A stretch of DNA of 64,000 nucleotides from Paraburkholderia domus (lineage in GTDB: Bacteria; Pseudomonadota; Gammaproteobacteria; Burkholderiales; Burkholderiaceae): positions 1 through 64,000 of the forward strand of contig NZ_CAJNAT010000011.1 of NCBI RefSeq assembly GCF_905220705.1. The letters run 5' to 3'. Position 1 is the first letter of the stretch, and the number at the start of each line of letters is the position of its first letter. Position numbers and translations under genes: made by a program. Under the pieces are notes generated by a model. It saw only the letters and a program-made list of their open reading frames with translations. It was not told the DNA's origin and searched no databases. Of the stretch, positions 35,477 to 44,656 are shown one piece after another.

Positions 35477-35686
35477 CTAAATCCCTCTCTCCGCCTCAAA
35501 CCGATCCAACTCCCCGAGCAGATTCTCAATCTGAAACGTCTGCAATTGGGTCAACGGGAATTCGTCCTGTATGCGCTGTAGCCGCTTTCGCCAATATGCT
35601 GGTGGCAGCACAGGTTCACCACGAAAGGCGCGCAGCGATGGCGCCATCACACGCGCGACGTGCGCGATGTCTTCATCCATTGTCAT
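35477..35686 (-). CDS. Small conserved hypothetical protein, 69 residues
   Basis: ATG at 35686. Acidic-basic mixed protein with AYWRKRLQRI and a Leu/Gln helix (FPLTQLQTFQIENLLGELD). No signal or membrane segment and no recognised family. It lies between the end of the EPS operon and the MFS gene. The ribosome site is weak, so the start is uncertain. Confidence 0.5.
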   Translation of the reverse strand: MTMDEDIAHVARVMAPSLRAFRGEPVLPPAYWRKRLQRIQDEFPLTQLQTFQIENLLGELDRFEAERGI

Positions 35687-36072
35687 GCAAAAACCCCGGA
35701 AGACCTCGTTGTTTAGTTTTGGCCTTGTTTTATGGGCGCCCCTGGGTGAAAGCGGGTTGGTAGCAGGTGCGCACGCGGCGTCGCCAATGGTAAGAAAACA
35801 CAATCGTTCGGTCAAGCTTTCCGACGATCGCTCGTGCGAGAATTTCGTAGAATATCTCTTCATTTAAAGGTTTTTCCGATCACGTCACGGTTTCGTTCTG
35901 TAGCTTTGTTGGTCTTCAAGCAAAGGTAACGCTAGTCGCGCAATCGCTTCAATGCATCACGTGTCAAACGCTACAAGTGAGTGTCTCCACACCTGAAGAC
36001 GCAGATAGAAAAACGGAGACGCAATGGAGAGGCGCCGGGCGACGTCGGGGCCCGGGTGCAAACCCACAACCG

Positions 36073-37725
36073 TTAAAGCACATTACCCCGCGGCGGAAGC
36101 GGATCGGCTTGCGTCGAGCCTCCGCCTGGCACCAACTCCAACTCCAGCTCTGTTTCCGGATAACTGATTCGCACCGGTGGCACGAACCACGCGAGGCACA
36201 ACCCGGTCAACGCGGCCGCGCCAGCCACCAGAATGCCGATATGAATCGACTGCACGAGCGCATCCCGCGCAGAATTCATCATCGCGTCGCCCGCGTGCCC
36301 GGCGCTCACTAACCGATTAATCAACGCCGCCTGCTCCGCCCGGTCCACCAGCAGCTCAGGACTTGCGAACGATTTGAACCACTGCGTCGCCTGATACGAG
36401 GCGAGCGAGCGATGCACCCCCTGTGTATACAGATGCCCGAGCAACGCGCCCGTCATCACCGTGCCGAGCATGCCACCGAACGTACGCAGCGATTGCAGCA
36501 ACGCAGTTGCCGCACCGAGCTGATCGCGCGCGACGATCTGTTGCGAGCAGACCGTCAGGCTGGTCGCTACCAGGCCGAGCCCGAGCCCGCTGACGCCCAT
36601 GCACGACATCCACACCAGATGCGGCTCGGTACCCCTGAGAACGATCACAGCCAGACATGCCAGCGCGGACAGCGCGAAACCGACATACATGATGCCGTTC
36701 GCGCGACGGATTCGTGTGACGATACGATTGTTCACCACGCTGCCGACAGTCGTGCCGAGCAGCAGCGGCGTGATCAGCATGCCCGAATCGTGCGCGGACA
36801 TCGCGTAGCCGCCCTGAAACAGCAGCGGCACATAAAACACTAGGGAAAACAGCGCGAAACCGCCGAGCACCGACATCGTGAAGAGCGCGGTGAGCTTGCG
36901 GTCCAGCAGCATATCGACCGGAACGATCGGATAGGCGATGCGCCGCTCCCATAGCCATAGCGTCAGCGCGCAAACCGTCGTCACGGCGGCCAGCACGATG
37001 GTTATCGCGTCGACACCGTGCATAGGAAACAGCTCGATCAGCAATTGCAGCGCACCGAACGTGACGGCGAGCACGAACGCGCCGAGCCAGTCGAGCCGCA
37101 CGGGGCCCTTGCGCCGAAGGTGATGCAGAGGTGGCAGAAAACGTTGCACGAACAGCAGCGACACAAGACCGACCGGCACGTTGACGAAGAACACCAGCCG
37201 CCAGCCGCCGTATTGCGTGAGGATGCCTCCGAGCGTCGGCCCGACCATATTGGCGACGCCGAACGCGGACGTGACAAACACGAGCCAGCGCAGCCGCAGC
37301 TTCGGATTGGGGAACAGATCGGCGACGGTGGCGAACACCGTGCCGATCAGAATGCCGCCGCCGATGCCCTGCAGACCACGCGAAATCACCAGCAACAGCA
37401 TGCTGGTGGAGAGGCCGCACAATACTGAAGAGCCGGTAAACAACAAAATCGCGGCGATCAGAAACGGCTTGCGGCCGAACAGGTCACCCAGCCGCCCAAA
37501 GATCGGAATGGTGATCACCGAAGCCAGCATATAAGCCGTCGCGACCCATGCGTACAGATCGAAGCCCTTCAGATCGGCGACGATGCGCGGCAGTGCCGTG
37601 CCCACAATGGTCTGATCGAGGGCTACCAGCATCGAAACGAATGCAATGCCGAGCATCGCCAGCAGCGATTCGCGAAACGGCAGCAGTTGTCCGCTGGGTG
37701 GCGGCGTGTCGAGACTGGGCGGCAT
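36073..37725 (-). CDS. MFS drug transporter, DHA2 (EmrB/QacA) type, 14 helices
   Basis: 550 residues from ATG at 37725. Helix 1 motif ALDQTIVGTALPRI, motif A at GRLGDLFGRKPFL, and motif C-like GPTLGGIL typical of drug/proton antiporters. The length fits a 14-helix DHA2 member. A DUF3303 gene lies 31 bp upstream on the same strand, likely co-transcribed. Confidence 0.88.
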   Translation of the reverse strand: MPPSLDTPPPSGQLLPFRESLLAMLGIAFVSMLVALDQTIVGTALPRIVADLKGFDLYAWVATAYMLASVITIPIFGRLGDLFGRKPFLIAAILLFTGSSVLCGLSTSMLLLVISRGLQGIGGGILIGTVFATVADLFPNPKLRLRWLVFVTSAFGVANMVGPTLGGILTQYGGWRLVFFVNVPVGLVSLLFVQRFLPPLHHLRRKGPVRLDWLGAFVLAVTFGALQLLIELFPMHGVDAITIVLAAVTTVCALTLWLWERRIAYPIVPVDMLLDRKLTALFTMSVLGGFALFSLVFYVPLLFQGGYAMSAHDSGMLITPLLLGTTVGSVVNNRIVTRIRRANGIMYVGFALSALACLAVIVLRGTEPHLVWMSCMGVSGLGLGLVATSLTVCSQQIVARDQLGAATALLQSLRTFGGMLGTVMTGALLGHLYTQGVHRSLASYQATQWFKSFASPELLVDRAEQAALINRLVSAGHAGDAMMNSARDALVQSIHIGILVAGAAALTGLCLAWFVPPVRISYPETELELELVPGGGSTQADPLPPRGNVL

Positions 37726-37756
37726 GACGGTCTTGTTTGCGTACTTATTTGGGTAC

Positions 37757-38041
37757 TTACTTGCGCGTGGCCTGATGCGCACCCAATGCTGCGCCGAGGT
37801 CCTCGTCCGTCATCGCGGGGACGATGCTCATCGTCAGCAGATCGCCCCATTCGAGCGCGAGCGCCGATAGTCCGCGCGAATCGTCGGCCTCGACGACTGC
37901 AAAACCATGCAGTCCGCCGATCGCATGCCAGCGCCCCAGCAATTTGATACCCTCCGGCGCCTTGCCACCGGTTTTCATAAAGCGCTCAACGACGGAGTTT
38001 TCCGCTGTCGGCAGGCCATTCCACTGCACGATGAATTTCAT
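37757..38041 (-). CDS. DUF3303 domain protein
   Basis: 94 residues: MKFIVQW start, RFMKTGGKAPEGIKLLGRWHAIGG, then an FAVVEAD strand and a helix. This is the DUF3303 pattern (ferredoxin-like, related to YCII domains), function unknown. First gene of a two-gene unit with the MFS pump. The 38042-38526 gap downstream on the plus strand shows only a terminator. Confidence 0.75.
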   Translation of the reverse strand: MKFIVQWNGLPTAENSVVERFMKTGGKAPEGIKLLGRWHAIGGLHGFAVVEADDSRGLSALALEWGDLLTMSIVPAMTDEDLGAALGAHQATRK

Positions 38042-38474
38042 TGCGTGTCTCCAATATAAATTGGCGGCGAGGCCCGTGGCGCGCCGTCATCGCCACTCGT
38101 GCTCTGCGACGCTTTTGCATGGCTCGCGCCGCAGTCACTTCTGCGCCAAGGGGCTATTCGGATGGCGCGCGCTATCGGCGAACGGCATGAAACCACGTGG
38201 CATCCTAAACATCATAGTTGAGCACAAGATCGCCAACGTCGCCGCGTGCGGACATTCGCCAGGCCGATCGAACCATGCGGTCGCCGGCGGGAAGGCTTGG
38301 CGGGCGCGTCTGTTTCCAATTACGTACGTCTCGTGCGTCCTACAAGAAGAACCCTTTGATACGGCTGTCGAAGATGTCGGTATCGATCAGGCTTGAAATG
38401 CGTCATGTAGCGTGCCGGCACGACCAGCACGCATGCGAATGTCGAGCGGAAAAGGCGCGTATGCGTCAAACGCA

Positions 38475-38503
38475 AACGGCACGCGCGTTAAGCGCGTGCC
38501 GTT
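38475..38503 (-). terminator. Terminator-like hairpin after the peptide gene cluster
   Basis: AACGGCACGCGC and its perfect complement are separated by a 5-nt loop (12-bp stem). On the minus strand the stem is followed by TTTGCGTTTG, T-rich but not a clean T run. It lies 23 bp after the stop of peptide gene 1. Confidence 0.65.
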
Positions 38504-38526
38504 GCTTCGAATGTCTGAGCCCGGGT

Positions 38527-38754
38527 CTAGCTGCGCGGCGACTTGCGCGGCACTGTGGCGGCGGGCACATCGGCAACGGTCTGACGTGCCGCGGGAAAAC
38601 CCGGCGGATAGTCGACAACGCGTGCGGAACCCGGCACCACCTGCGCGGTGACGCTCGCATGTGCACCGATTCGTGCGCCGCCGACAATGGCGGCCATCGC
38701 CTGGCGGTCGAGTTCGACGCTGTCGGTGAGGTCTTTGATGACGAGCTTTGCCAT
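38527..38754 (-). CDS. Leader-GG secreted protein 1
   Basis: 75 residues from ATG at 38754 (TGGAG upstream). The first 26 residues match the leader shared by all five family members: LVIKDL, then LDRQAM, then AAIVGG, ending in the double glycine that C39 peptidases cut. The predicted mature part is 49 residues, Ala/Val/Pro-rich with a basic end (PRKSPRS), and differs from the other four. It is the most divergent core. Confidence 0.75.
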   Translation of the reverse strand: MAKLVIKDLTDSVELDRQAMAAIVGGARIGAHASVTAQVVPGSARVVDYPPGFPAARQTVADVPAATVPRKSPRS

Positions 38755-38898
38755 GACGGCTCCAGGAAAGCGATCGAGCGGGCGGCTGATGCGATTTTTC
38801 AGCCGTCGCCCGGGTGTGTCTTTAAGTGTGCGGAGGTCTCGTCGCACTATCAGTATAGGAAATCTGCTTGCGGCTCGCCTGCTCGATGCGAGCTGGCA

Positions 38899-38931
38899 GC
38901 AGTAGGGAAGTCCCCGGTCCTTCGCTACTGC
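38899..38931 (-). terminator. Hairpin between leader-GG genes 2 and 1
   Basis: GCAGTAG and CTACTGC form the base of the stem and GAAG/CTTC continues it after one mismatch. Lies 6 bp after the stop of gene 2 on the minus strand; no T run follows. May act as a processing or partial termination site that sets the ratio of the peptides. Confidence 0.4.
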
Positions 38932-38937
38932 ATGCCG

Positions 38938-39222
38938 TTAAACATTGGCGTAATTGGCGCCCCACAGCGACGGGCTGACATTCAGATTCAACGGCACGAA
39001 TCCCGCGCCGATCACACCGATGTTGTTGAGGGCGGCAACGTTGACGGTTTGGATCTGGGTGAGTTTCTGGTCCACCGAGACGTTGACGTTGGCGATACCG
39101 CTCAGGCCGGACATCGACGGCAGGCCGGGCACGCTGCTGCCGGTGCCGCCGGCCACCGCCGACATTGCGTGGCGGTCGAGCTCGCGGGTGCGGGACAGAT
39201 CGCGAATCATGAGGGATGACAT
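38938..39222 (-). CDS. Leader-GG secreted protein 2
   Basis: 94 residues from ATG at 39222 with TGGAGA upstream. Leader: LMIRDL, LDRHAM, SAVAGG at positions 4-26. The mature part (68 residues) is Gly/Ser/Val/Asn-rich without cysteine: TGSSVPGLPSMSG, then TQIQTVNVAALNNIGVIGAG. Not a lanthipeptide- or class II bacteriocin-like core in the usual sense. Downstream of gene 3 and probably co-transcribed with it. Confidence 0.78.
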   Translation of the reverse strand: MSSLMIRDLSRTRELDRHAMSAVAGGTGSSVPGLPSMSGLSGIANVNVSVDQKLTQIQTVNVAALNNIGVIGAGFVPLNLNVSPSLWGANYANV

Positions 39223-39262
39223 GGTGATTCTCCAAAGGTGCGCGGAAGACGGGCGTGATCGG

Positions 39263-39300
39263 GGCGAAGCGGAGAGTGCCGAGGGCCTCTTCGCTTCGCC
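39263..39300 (-). terminator. Stable hairpin between leader-GG genes 3 and 2
   Basis: GGCGAAGCGGAGAG pairs with CTCTTCGCTTCGCC (14 bp, one G-T pair) around a 10-nt loop. It sits 11 bp after the stop of gene 3. No T run, so more likely an attenuator or mRNA-protecting structure than a full terminator. Confidence 0.45.
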
Positions 39301-39310
39301 GGATCAAGCT

Positions 39311-39598
39311 TTAAAGGTGGATGTTGTTGCTCGACGTGACGCAGGGATTGATCGACGAGGTGAGGCCTGCTGCGAACGCGACGTTGTTGCCGTTGGCGTT
39401 CTGGATGCTCAGCTCATTGCTGATCAACTGCGTGGCGTTGACATTCTTGCTGTTGTTCGGCGCGACTACCGGGCTGATGTTGACAAACGAGGTGGAAGGG
39501 TAGCCATAGCCGTAGCCGAGGCCGCCACGCACGGCGCGCATAGCCTTGCTGTCGAGTTGTTCGGTGATGGACAGGTCTTTGATCATCAGCGTGTTCAT
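39311..39598 (-). CDS. Leader-GG secreted protein 3
   Basis: 95 residues from ATG at 39598 with CAGGAG upstream. Leader: LMIKDL, LDSKAM, RAVRGG. The mature part (69 residues) begins with a Gly-Tyr run (LGYGYGYPS) and is Asn/Ser/Gln-rich (NNSKNVNATQLIS, IQNANGNNVAFAAG). Contains one Cys. Nearly identical at the 5' end to gene 4 at 45928. The sigma-54 promoter is 75 bp upstream. Confidence 0.82.
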   Translation of the reverse strand: MNTLMIKDLSITEQLDSKAMRAVRGGLGYGYGYPSTSFVNISPVVAPNNSKNVNATQLISNELSIQNANGNNVAFAAGLTSSINPCVTSSNNIHL

Positions 39599-39692
39599 GG
39601 TAAATCTCCTGGAAGGAAACATCACGGTCTTGCGGTTGGGTTCGAGCATCTTGTCTGCTCGAGTGTCACTAATGCATGGGCTGTGCCAGGTT
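39500..39692. repeat. ~190-bp inverted repeat, left copy (promoter plus leader of gene 3)
   Basis: Reverse-complement of 39500-39692 is close to identical to 45833-46022: about 95 bp of promoter and untranslated leader with only a few differences and the first ~95 bp of the coding sequence. The two copies point towards each other's strand and enclose the kinase, caspase-SUMF1 and DUF4399 genes. See the right copy at 45833. Confidence 0.8.
39673..39688 (-). promoter_or_regulatory. Sigma-54 promoter of the leader-GG gene 3-2-1 unit
   Basis: On the minus strand TGGCACAGCCCATGCA: GG-N10-GC spacing with TGGCAC and TGCA elements. Predicted transcription start near 39662, giving a ~64-nt leader. 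The identical 16-mer is found upstream of gene 4. Confidence 0.75.
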
Positions 39693-39723
39693 TATTCGTA
39701 CCGCCTAATAAAATCGACGAACA

Positions 39724-39737
39724 CCTTATGCATAAGG
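39724..39737. promoter_or_regulatory. Perfect 14-bp palindrome, candidate enhancer site
   Basis: CCTTATGCATAAGG lies 36 bp upstream of the gene 3 sigma-54 promoter and between it and the divergent kinase gene. A related element (CCTTTAAATAAAGG) lies just upstream of the sigma-54 promoter at 60936, and both are followed by CTTT on the plus strand. Plausible binding site for the sigma-54 activator encoded at 56060. Confidence 0.4.
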
Positions 39738-40013
39738 CTTTCGCGCCATATCGCGGCTTCGTAGCCGCAGGGCGGCCCTTGGCAGGCGACTGGCGGCTGA
39801 CGGCGCGTACCCAACAACGCACCGGATTCTGTTGGTTGTCGCAAGACACTCGCCGGCAGTGCGCGCAACGGGGCAATCCTGGTTTGCGAAAGCGCGGGTC
39901 GGGGGCTAGTATCGAAGCGGCACATGTAACTGGTTACGACAGGTTTTCTATCAGCCCGATGGGCTCCGGTCGCATGCGATCCGGCCCACCGGCAGCGGGG
40001 GCGCTTCGCACAA

Positions 40014-42173
40014 ATGGCTAGCCTTGCGCATGTGATTCGCGACTATCAGAACGGCGAGCTGTCACGTGACGAGTTCGTCGCTCAGCTCGACAGCACGTTG
40101 ACGACCGAAGGACTCGGTCCCACGCAGCTGTTGGAGATGCTCGGCGCCGCGCACCGCAAAGCCCCTTTACCCGACGATCTTTACGCCGAAGTGCGGCGCC
40201 GCATCGAGCAGTTGCGCGTCTCGAACGTGGCGGCGGGCGGTGAGGAAACCGGCATACAGACCACCGTCGAGATACCGTCGGTACGCTCTGCGAGCGGGGC
40301 CAACACCTCAAGCTCGGCGGGCGCAGCGAACGCCTCTGCCGCAGCGGGTCATGATCAGATCAAAGGCACCGGCGATACGCTGAACAACCGCTTCGTCCTC
40401 GAGGAATGTCTGGGGGTCGGCGGGATGGGCACGGTGTACAAGGCGCTCGATTTGCGCAAGCTCGAGGCCTCGGACCGCAAACCGTATCTCGCGATCAAGG
40501 TCCTCAACCTCCAGTTCCGCGGCAACCCGAATTCGCTCGTCGCGCTGCAACGGGAGGCGCGCAAGGCACAGGTGCTCGCGCACCGCAACATCATCGCGGT
40601 GTACGACTTCGACCGCGACGGACCGATCGTCTATCTGACGATGGAGTACCTGACCGGCAAGCCGTTGAGCCAGCTATTGCGCACGCCGGGCTACAAGGGG
40701 ATGCCGGTTCGCGCCGCGCTGCCGATTGTGCGCGGCATGTGCAACGCGCTGGCTTATGCGCACGAGCACGGCTTCGTGCATTGCGATTTCAAACCGGCCA
40801 ATGTCTTTCTCACGACGAATGCCGAGGTGAAGGTGATCGACTTCGGCATCGCCCGCGTGTTTCAGCGGCCGGAGGAGGAGAGCGATGCCACGGTCTTCGA
40901 CCCCGGCAGTCTCGGCGCGTTGACGCCAGCGTATGCGAGTCCGGAAATGATCGAACATCGCGAGCCGGACCCGCGTGACGATATCTATGCGCTCGGTTGT
41001 ATTACCTACGAATTGTTGACGGGCCACCATCCATTCGACCGATTGTCGGCGACGCAGGCTCGCAATGCCGACTTCAAGCCGCAGCGCCCGCCCAATCTCG
41101 ACGCGAAACAATGGCGCGCGTTACGGGCCGCACTTTCGTTCGATCGCGACACCCGCATGCCGAGTGTCGTGCGTTTCATTGCGGAGTTCGACAACGAAGC
41201 GCGTGCGGAGAAGTCGGGTACGTTGGTTAAGGCGGGGTTCGCGGGTTTCGCCGTGGTGTGTGCCGCGGCAGTGGGTGTATTTGCTTTGCGGTCCGCGCCG
41301 AATCGTCAAAGCGGCGCGCAGCCGGCTGCGGCGGTTTCGGAGGCATCACCGGAGCAGGGAGCTTCGGCGGCGGCGCCTGTTACTGCGGCAACGGCGGCGA
41401 GTGCGCCTGAGCCACCGTCAACGGCCGCGTCAACCGCGGCGCCGCTCGGGGCCTCCACCCCGGCGCAAGCTCCCGCACCGCCTGCGCCCAAACCCGCGCT
41501 GAGCCTGGCCGCCGTCGCGCCGGTGCTGGCGCAGGTTCCATGTTCGGCGCTATCCGCATCGGCACAAGACCATGCCTTGACGGTGCGCGGCTACGTCTCG
41601 CAGCGTTACGGCGCGGCGCGCTTGAAGGACACGTTGGCCGCGTTGCCAGGCGTCGATACGCTGGCGCTCCAGGTCGAACCGCTCGCCGACGACAAATGCG
41701 ACACGATCAAAGCGCTCGCCCCCTATTGGACCCGCAACTGGCAAGCAGGCCACGTTGCGTCGCTGCATGTGCGGCCGCCCGGAGGCCTGTTGAGCGAAGG
41801 CGATCCGCTGGTCGTCGACGTGACCACGCCGGCTTACGACTCGTACGTGAACCTCGACTACTACCAGCTCGACGGCAGCGTCGTGCACATGGTGCCGAGT
41901 CCGCGTGCGAAGGACAATCAGGCCCCACCGCACTACGCAGCCACCATCGGCAGCGCCGGTGACTGGATCATTTCGAAGCCGTTTGGATCGGAGATGGTGG
42001 TGCTGCTGATTACGCCTGTGCAGCTATTCGACAAGCCGCGGCCCGAAAGCGAGTCACGTGCCGATTATCTGCGCGCACTGGATACGCGGCTCGCGCAGAT
42101 CGCCGGCAAGTACGGTCAGGATCACATCGTCGCGGATTTCGCACCGATCACGACGAAGCCGCGCACACCTTAA
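40014..42173 (+). CDS. Transmembrane Ser/Thr protein kinase
   Basis: 719 residues. A ~120-residue amino-terminal region is followed by the kinase domain: GVGGMGTVYKA (Gly loop, 134-144), AIK with K162, E181, catalytic HCDFKPAN (256-263), DFG at 276-278 and SPE in place of APE. The usual HRD arginine is Cys, so it is a non-RD kinase. One membrane helix at about 405-425, an Ala/Pro linker and a periplasmic ~215-residue domain like DUF4384. With the FHA protein and the PP2C phosphatase it makes a complete threonine-phosphorylation module. Confidence 0.85.
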   Translation: MASLAHVIRDYQNGELSRDEFVAQLDSTLTTEGLGPTQLLEMLGAAHRKAPLPDDLYAEVRRRIEQLRVSNVAAGGEETGIQTTVEIPSVRSASGANTSSSAGAANASAAAGHDQIKGTGDTLNNRFVLEECLGVGGMGTVYKALDLRKLEASDRKPYLAIKVLNLQFRGNPNSLVALQREARKAQVLAHRNIIAVYDFDRDGPIVYLTMEYLTGKPLSQLLRTPGYKGMPVRAALPIVRGMCNALAYAHEHGFVHCDFKPANVFLTTNAEVKVIDFGIARVFQRPEEESDATVFDPGSLGALTPAYASPEMIEHREPDPRDDIYALGCITYELLTGHHPFDRLSATQARNADFKPQRPPNLDAKQWRALRAALSFDRDTRMPSVVRFIAEFDNEARAEKSGTLVKAGFAGFAVVCAAAVGVFALRSAPNRQSGAQPAAAVSEASPEQGASAAAPVTAATAASAPEPPSTAASTAAPLGASTPAQAPAPPAPKPALSLAAVAPVLAQVPCSALSASAQDHALTVRGYVSQRYGAARLKDTLAALPGVDTLALQVEPLADDKCDTIKALAPYWTRNWQAGHVASLHVRPPGGLLSEGDPLVVDVTTPAYDSYVNLDYYQLDGSVVHMVPSPRAKDNQAPPHYAATIGSAGDWIISKPFGSEMVVLLITPVQLFDKPRPESESRADYLRALDTRLAQIAGKYGQDHIVADFAPITTKPRTP

Positions 42174-42257
42174 GCGACTCGCCGGGAGCGTCGGGTCGGC
42201 AGCCCAGGCAGCACTCGCGGCCGCTGAAACATACGCAAACCCCCAAAAGCAGCCGCC

Positions 42258-44264
42258 TTACTTAAGATCCTTGACCACCCTGAAGCCATCCTGCGACTGA
42301 CGCACGCTCGCGCTGTACTTGAAGCGTGTCGCGCTCAGCATGTAGCTTCCACCTTCGCGCCACGAGCCGCCGCGAATCACCCGCATGTCGCAGCTTGGAG
42401 TGTCCCACGCGTGGCCGTCGGCGGGCGCGCCCTGGTAAGAGTTGTGCCAGCAATCGGCGACCCATTCCCAGACGCTACCGTTCATGTCATACAGACCGAC
42501 CGGATTCGGTGCGAACGAGCCGGCGGTCTCGGGCCCTTCCTTATGCCAGGGATCGCCGCAGTCCTTGCAATTGGCGTTGCCCTTGCGCATCTGATCGCCC
42601 CACCAATATGCCGTCGTGGTGCCGCCACGATCCGCGTATTCCCACTCGGCCTCGGTGGGCAAGCGGTACGGTTTGCCGGTCACTTTGCTGAGCCACTTCA
42701 CGTACTGTTGCGCGTCGTCCCAACTGAGGTCGCGTGCCGGCGCGGCTTTGATCGTATTGCTTTCGGGCGTCAGCTTTTGACAGGCGTTCGCTGCAACGCA
42801 CGCATTCCATTGTTCGACGGTCACCGCGTATTTGCCGATCGCGAACGGCGCACCGATGGTCACGTGATGGACGGGCTTTTCGGAGGGGTCGTCGGTGTTG
42901 CTGCCCATCGGGAACGCGCCCGCAGGCAAGGCGATCATGATCGGGCAGGTGGCGCAATCGCGGCTTTCTCCGGCGCCAGGTGGATGCGCCACGGCCTTCT
43001 GTGCGACCGCGGGCGCGGCAGGGGCCGCGGGTGGGGCGGTCGTTGCAGTTGGTGGTGGCGCGGCGGCACGCGGGTGGTCCTGCGATGTGACGCTGGCCGG
43101 TGCGGCTGGCCGCAACGCTTGCGGTGCCGGTGCGACCTGCGGTGCAGCAGATGATGTGGCTGACGTCGATGCCGATGGCGCACTCGCCGATGCCGCGGCG
43201 CGCAACCGGTCGATGCGTGCGTGGGCGAGCGCGGCGAAGCGGCCGTTCGGATAGGCCTTCAAATAGGCCTCATAGTCGCTCGGGTAGTTGCTGTCCTTAA
43301 TGGAATTCCAGAAGGTAATCTCGTATTGCTCGCTGCTGTCTTTCGGCAGGATGCCTCTGCTGCGCAGCACGACAAGTGGGTCGTCGCGTGTAGCGGCTGT
43401 GAGCGGCGCAATAGCCGTGCGAGATACCGGTTCACTCAGACTCGCGGCCTTAACCAGCGATGACGCGATCCACGGTGTTTGCTCACCGCCAGTGACCTCG
43501 CTGACCCTCGCCGCCACGCGTTGAAACAATCCAGCCAGATCCTGTGATGCAGGCGTGTCGTTGAGTTCGCGCAGCAATGCGTACGTATAAACGCCGTGAT
43601 GCATGCCGTCCGCTGCGAAGCCACCGGGCGCCGTTGCGTAAGCGACCACGGTATTGGCAGGCAGCGTGGACGCATCGAACGATACGTCGCTGGAGAATGG
43701 ATTGTTCAGGCACGTGTCGAGAATCACGACATTGAGCGCGTCGGCGCGCGGCGCTTGCATCGCCCGTAAGACCGTAGCCAGATCGACGCCCTCGCTGATC
43801 AGTCTTGCCGGCGCGCGTGCATCGAGGCCGGCGGGCACAAGCAGCGTCTGCGGTCCGATTTGTATGCCGTGTCCTGCGAAATAGAAGAGTCCAATACCGC
43901 CTGCTTGCAGACGTCGGCGGAATTCGCTGATGGCTTGCCACATTTGTGGCGGTGTTGCGTTGGTGCGCAAGATGACGTCGAAGCCGCGCGCGCGCAGTGC
44001 GTCGCGCATGGCTTCAGCGTCGCGCGGCGCATTACCGCGAACCGGGTCTGCGTGATCGATGTACGTGTCATTGCCGACCACCAGCGCGACGCGAGCAGGC
44101 TGCGTATTGGCGGTTTGCAGCGTGAGCGGCGCGATGAGCGCAACCGCCGTACGCGCAGCAGCGGCGCCATGCTCGGCTCCGTCACGCTGCGCTGCGGCAT
44201 AAGCACTGCCCCAATGCACCTGGATTGCCCCGGCCATGCACACCAGCAGGAATGTTCGCCACAT
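42258..44264 (-). CDS. Exported caspase-like peptidase (C14) fused to SUMF1 domain
   Basis: 668 residues with a signal peptide (about 1-25). Residues 55-290 form a caspase-like domain with the dyad H132 (YFAGHG) and C185 (LDTCLNNPF). A Lys/Ala/Pro/Thr-rich linker follows. The carboxy-terminal ~230 residues are a formylglycine-generating-enzyme-like (SUMF1/FGE-sulfatase) domain: MGSNTDDPSEKP, RLPTEAEWEYA, GLYDMNGSVWEWVAD and a final GFRVVKDL. Role in this locus unknown; a periplasmic partner of the secretion system is plausible. Confidence 0.85.
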   Translation of the reverse strand: MWRTFLLVCMAGAIQVHWGSAYAAAQRDGAEHGAAAARTAVALIAPLTLQTANTQPARVALVVGNDTYIDHADPVRGNAPRDAEAMRDALRARGFDVILRTNATPPQMWQAISEFRRRLQAGGIGLFYFAGHGIQIGPQTLLVPAGLDARAPARLISEGVDLATVLRAMQAPRADALNVVILDTCLNNPFSSDVSFDASTLPANTVVAYATAPGGFAADGMHHGVYTYALLRELNDTPASQDLAGLFQRVAARVSEVTGGEQTPWIASSLVKAASLSEPVSRTAIAPLTAATRDDPLVVLRSRGILPKDSSEQYEITFWNSIKDSNYPSDYEAYLKAYPNGRFAALAHARIDRLRAAASASAPSASTSATSSAAPQVAPAPQALRPAAPASVTSQDHPRAAAPPPTATTAPPAAPAAPAVAQKAVAHPPGAGESRDCATCPIMIALPAGAFPMGSNTDDPSEKPVHHVTIGAPFAIGKYAVTVEQWNACVAANACQKLTPESNTIKAAPARDLSWDDAQQYVKWLSKVTGKPYRLPTEAEWEYADRGGTTTAYWWGDQMRKGNANCKDCGDPWHKEGPETAGSFAPNPVGLYDMNGSVWEWVADCWHNSYQGAPADGHAWDTPSCDMRVIRGGSWREGGSYMLSATRFKYSASVRQSQDGFRVVKDLK

Positions 44265-44656
44265 ATTCGTATCCTGTTTGTTCCGGACAGAACATAGGGT
44301 TTCGACGACCGCGACGCCCGCGTCAGCCGTTGGAGTAGACCGAGCGCAGCGTGGACGCCGCTATCGACTCTCCATCGACAACCTATAAATAACGATAGCA
44401 CGCGGTTTGCGCGCCACAACTGTCCGCGCATCGTCAATGCGTTATACGGTTAACGAGTGTGGCGTATCTTTTTGGCAAGTTACGGCCTAAGCTAATTCAC
44501 AAAGTAGCGCAGTACGGCCGTTTTAGTAATGCGGCCGCTCATCCACGTGAACCCGCCACGTGAAATCACGCGAGCGCCCGCAATATTCAGCGGGAGCGCC
44601 CGGCCTGCCCTTTCCGCAGCCGAGGCAGCCATGACCCCTCCTCGGGAGAGTGCGCA
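44265..44656. other. Divergent intergenic region, caspase / DUF4399
   Basis: 392 bp between oppositely directed genes. TATAAATAA-like A+T-rich bases lie near 44382-44393. I found no sigma-54 site with correct GG-N10-GC spacing and good -12 bases, and no small gene. Confidence 0.4.

Noticed and set aside
38218..39219. A 333-codon plus-strand frame over the leader-GG genes
   Set aside because: Shadow frame antisense to leader-GG genes 2 and 1, each of which has its own ribosome site and shared leader.
39780..39795. Possible sigma-54 promoter for the kinase gene (TGGCAGGCGACTGGCG)
   Set aside because: The GG-N10-GC spacing is right but the -12 part reads GGC rather than TGC, and the site lies over 200 bp upstream; too weak to call.
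44376..44392. Sigma-54-like site on the minus strand before the caspase gene
   Set aside because: Spacing can be made to fit (TGGCGC ... CCGCG) but the -12 element lacks the TTGC bases, so it was not reported as a promoter.
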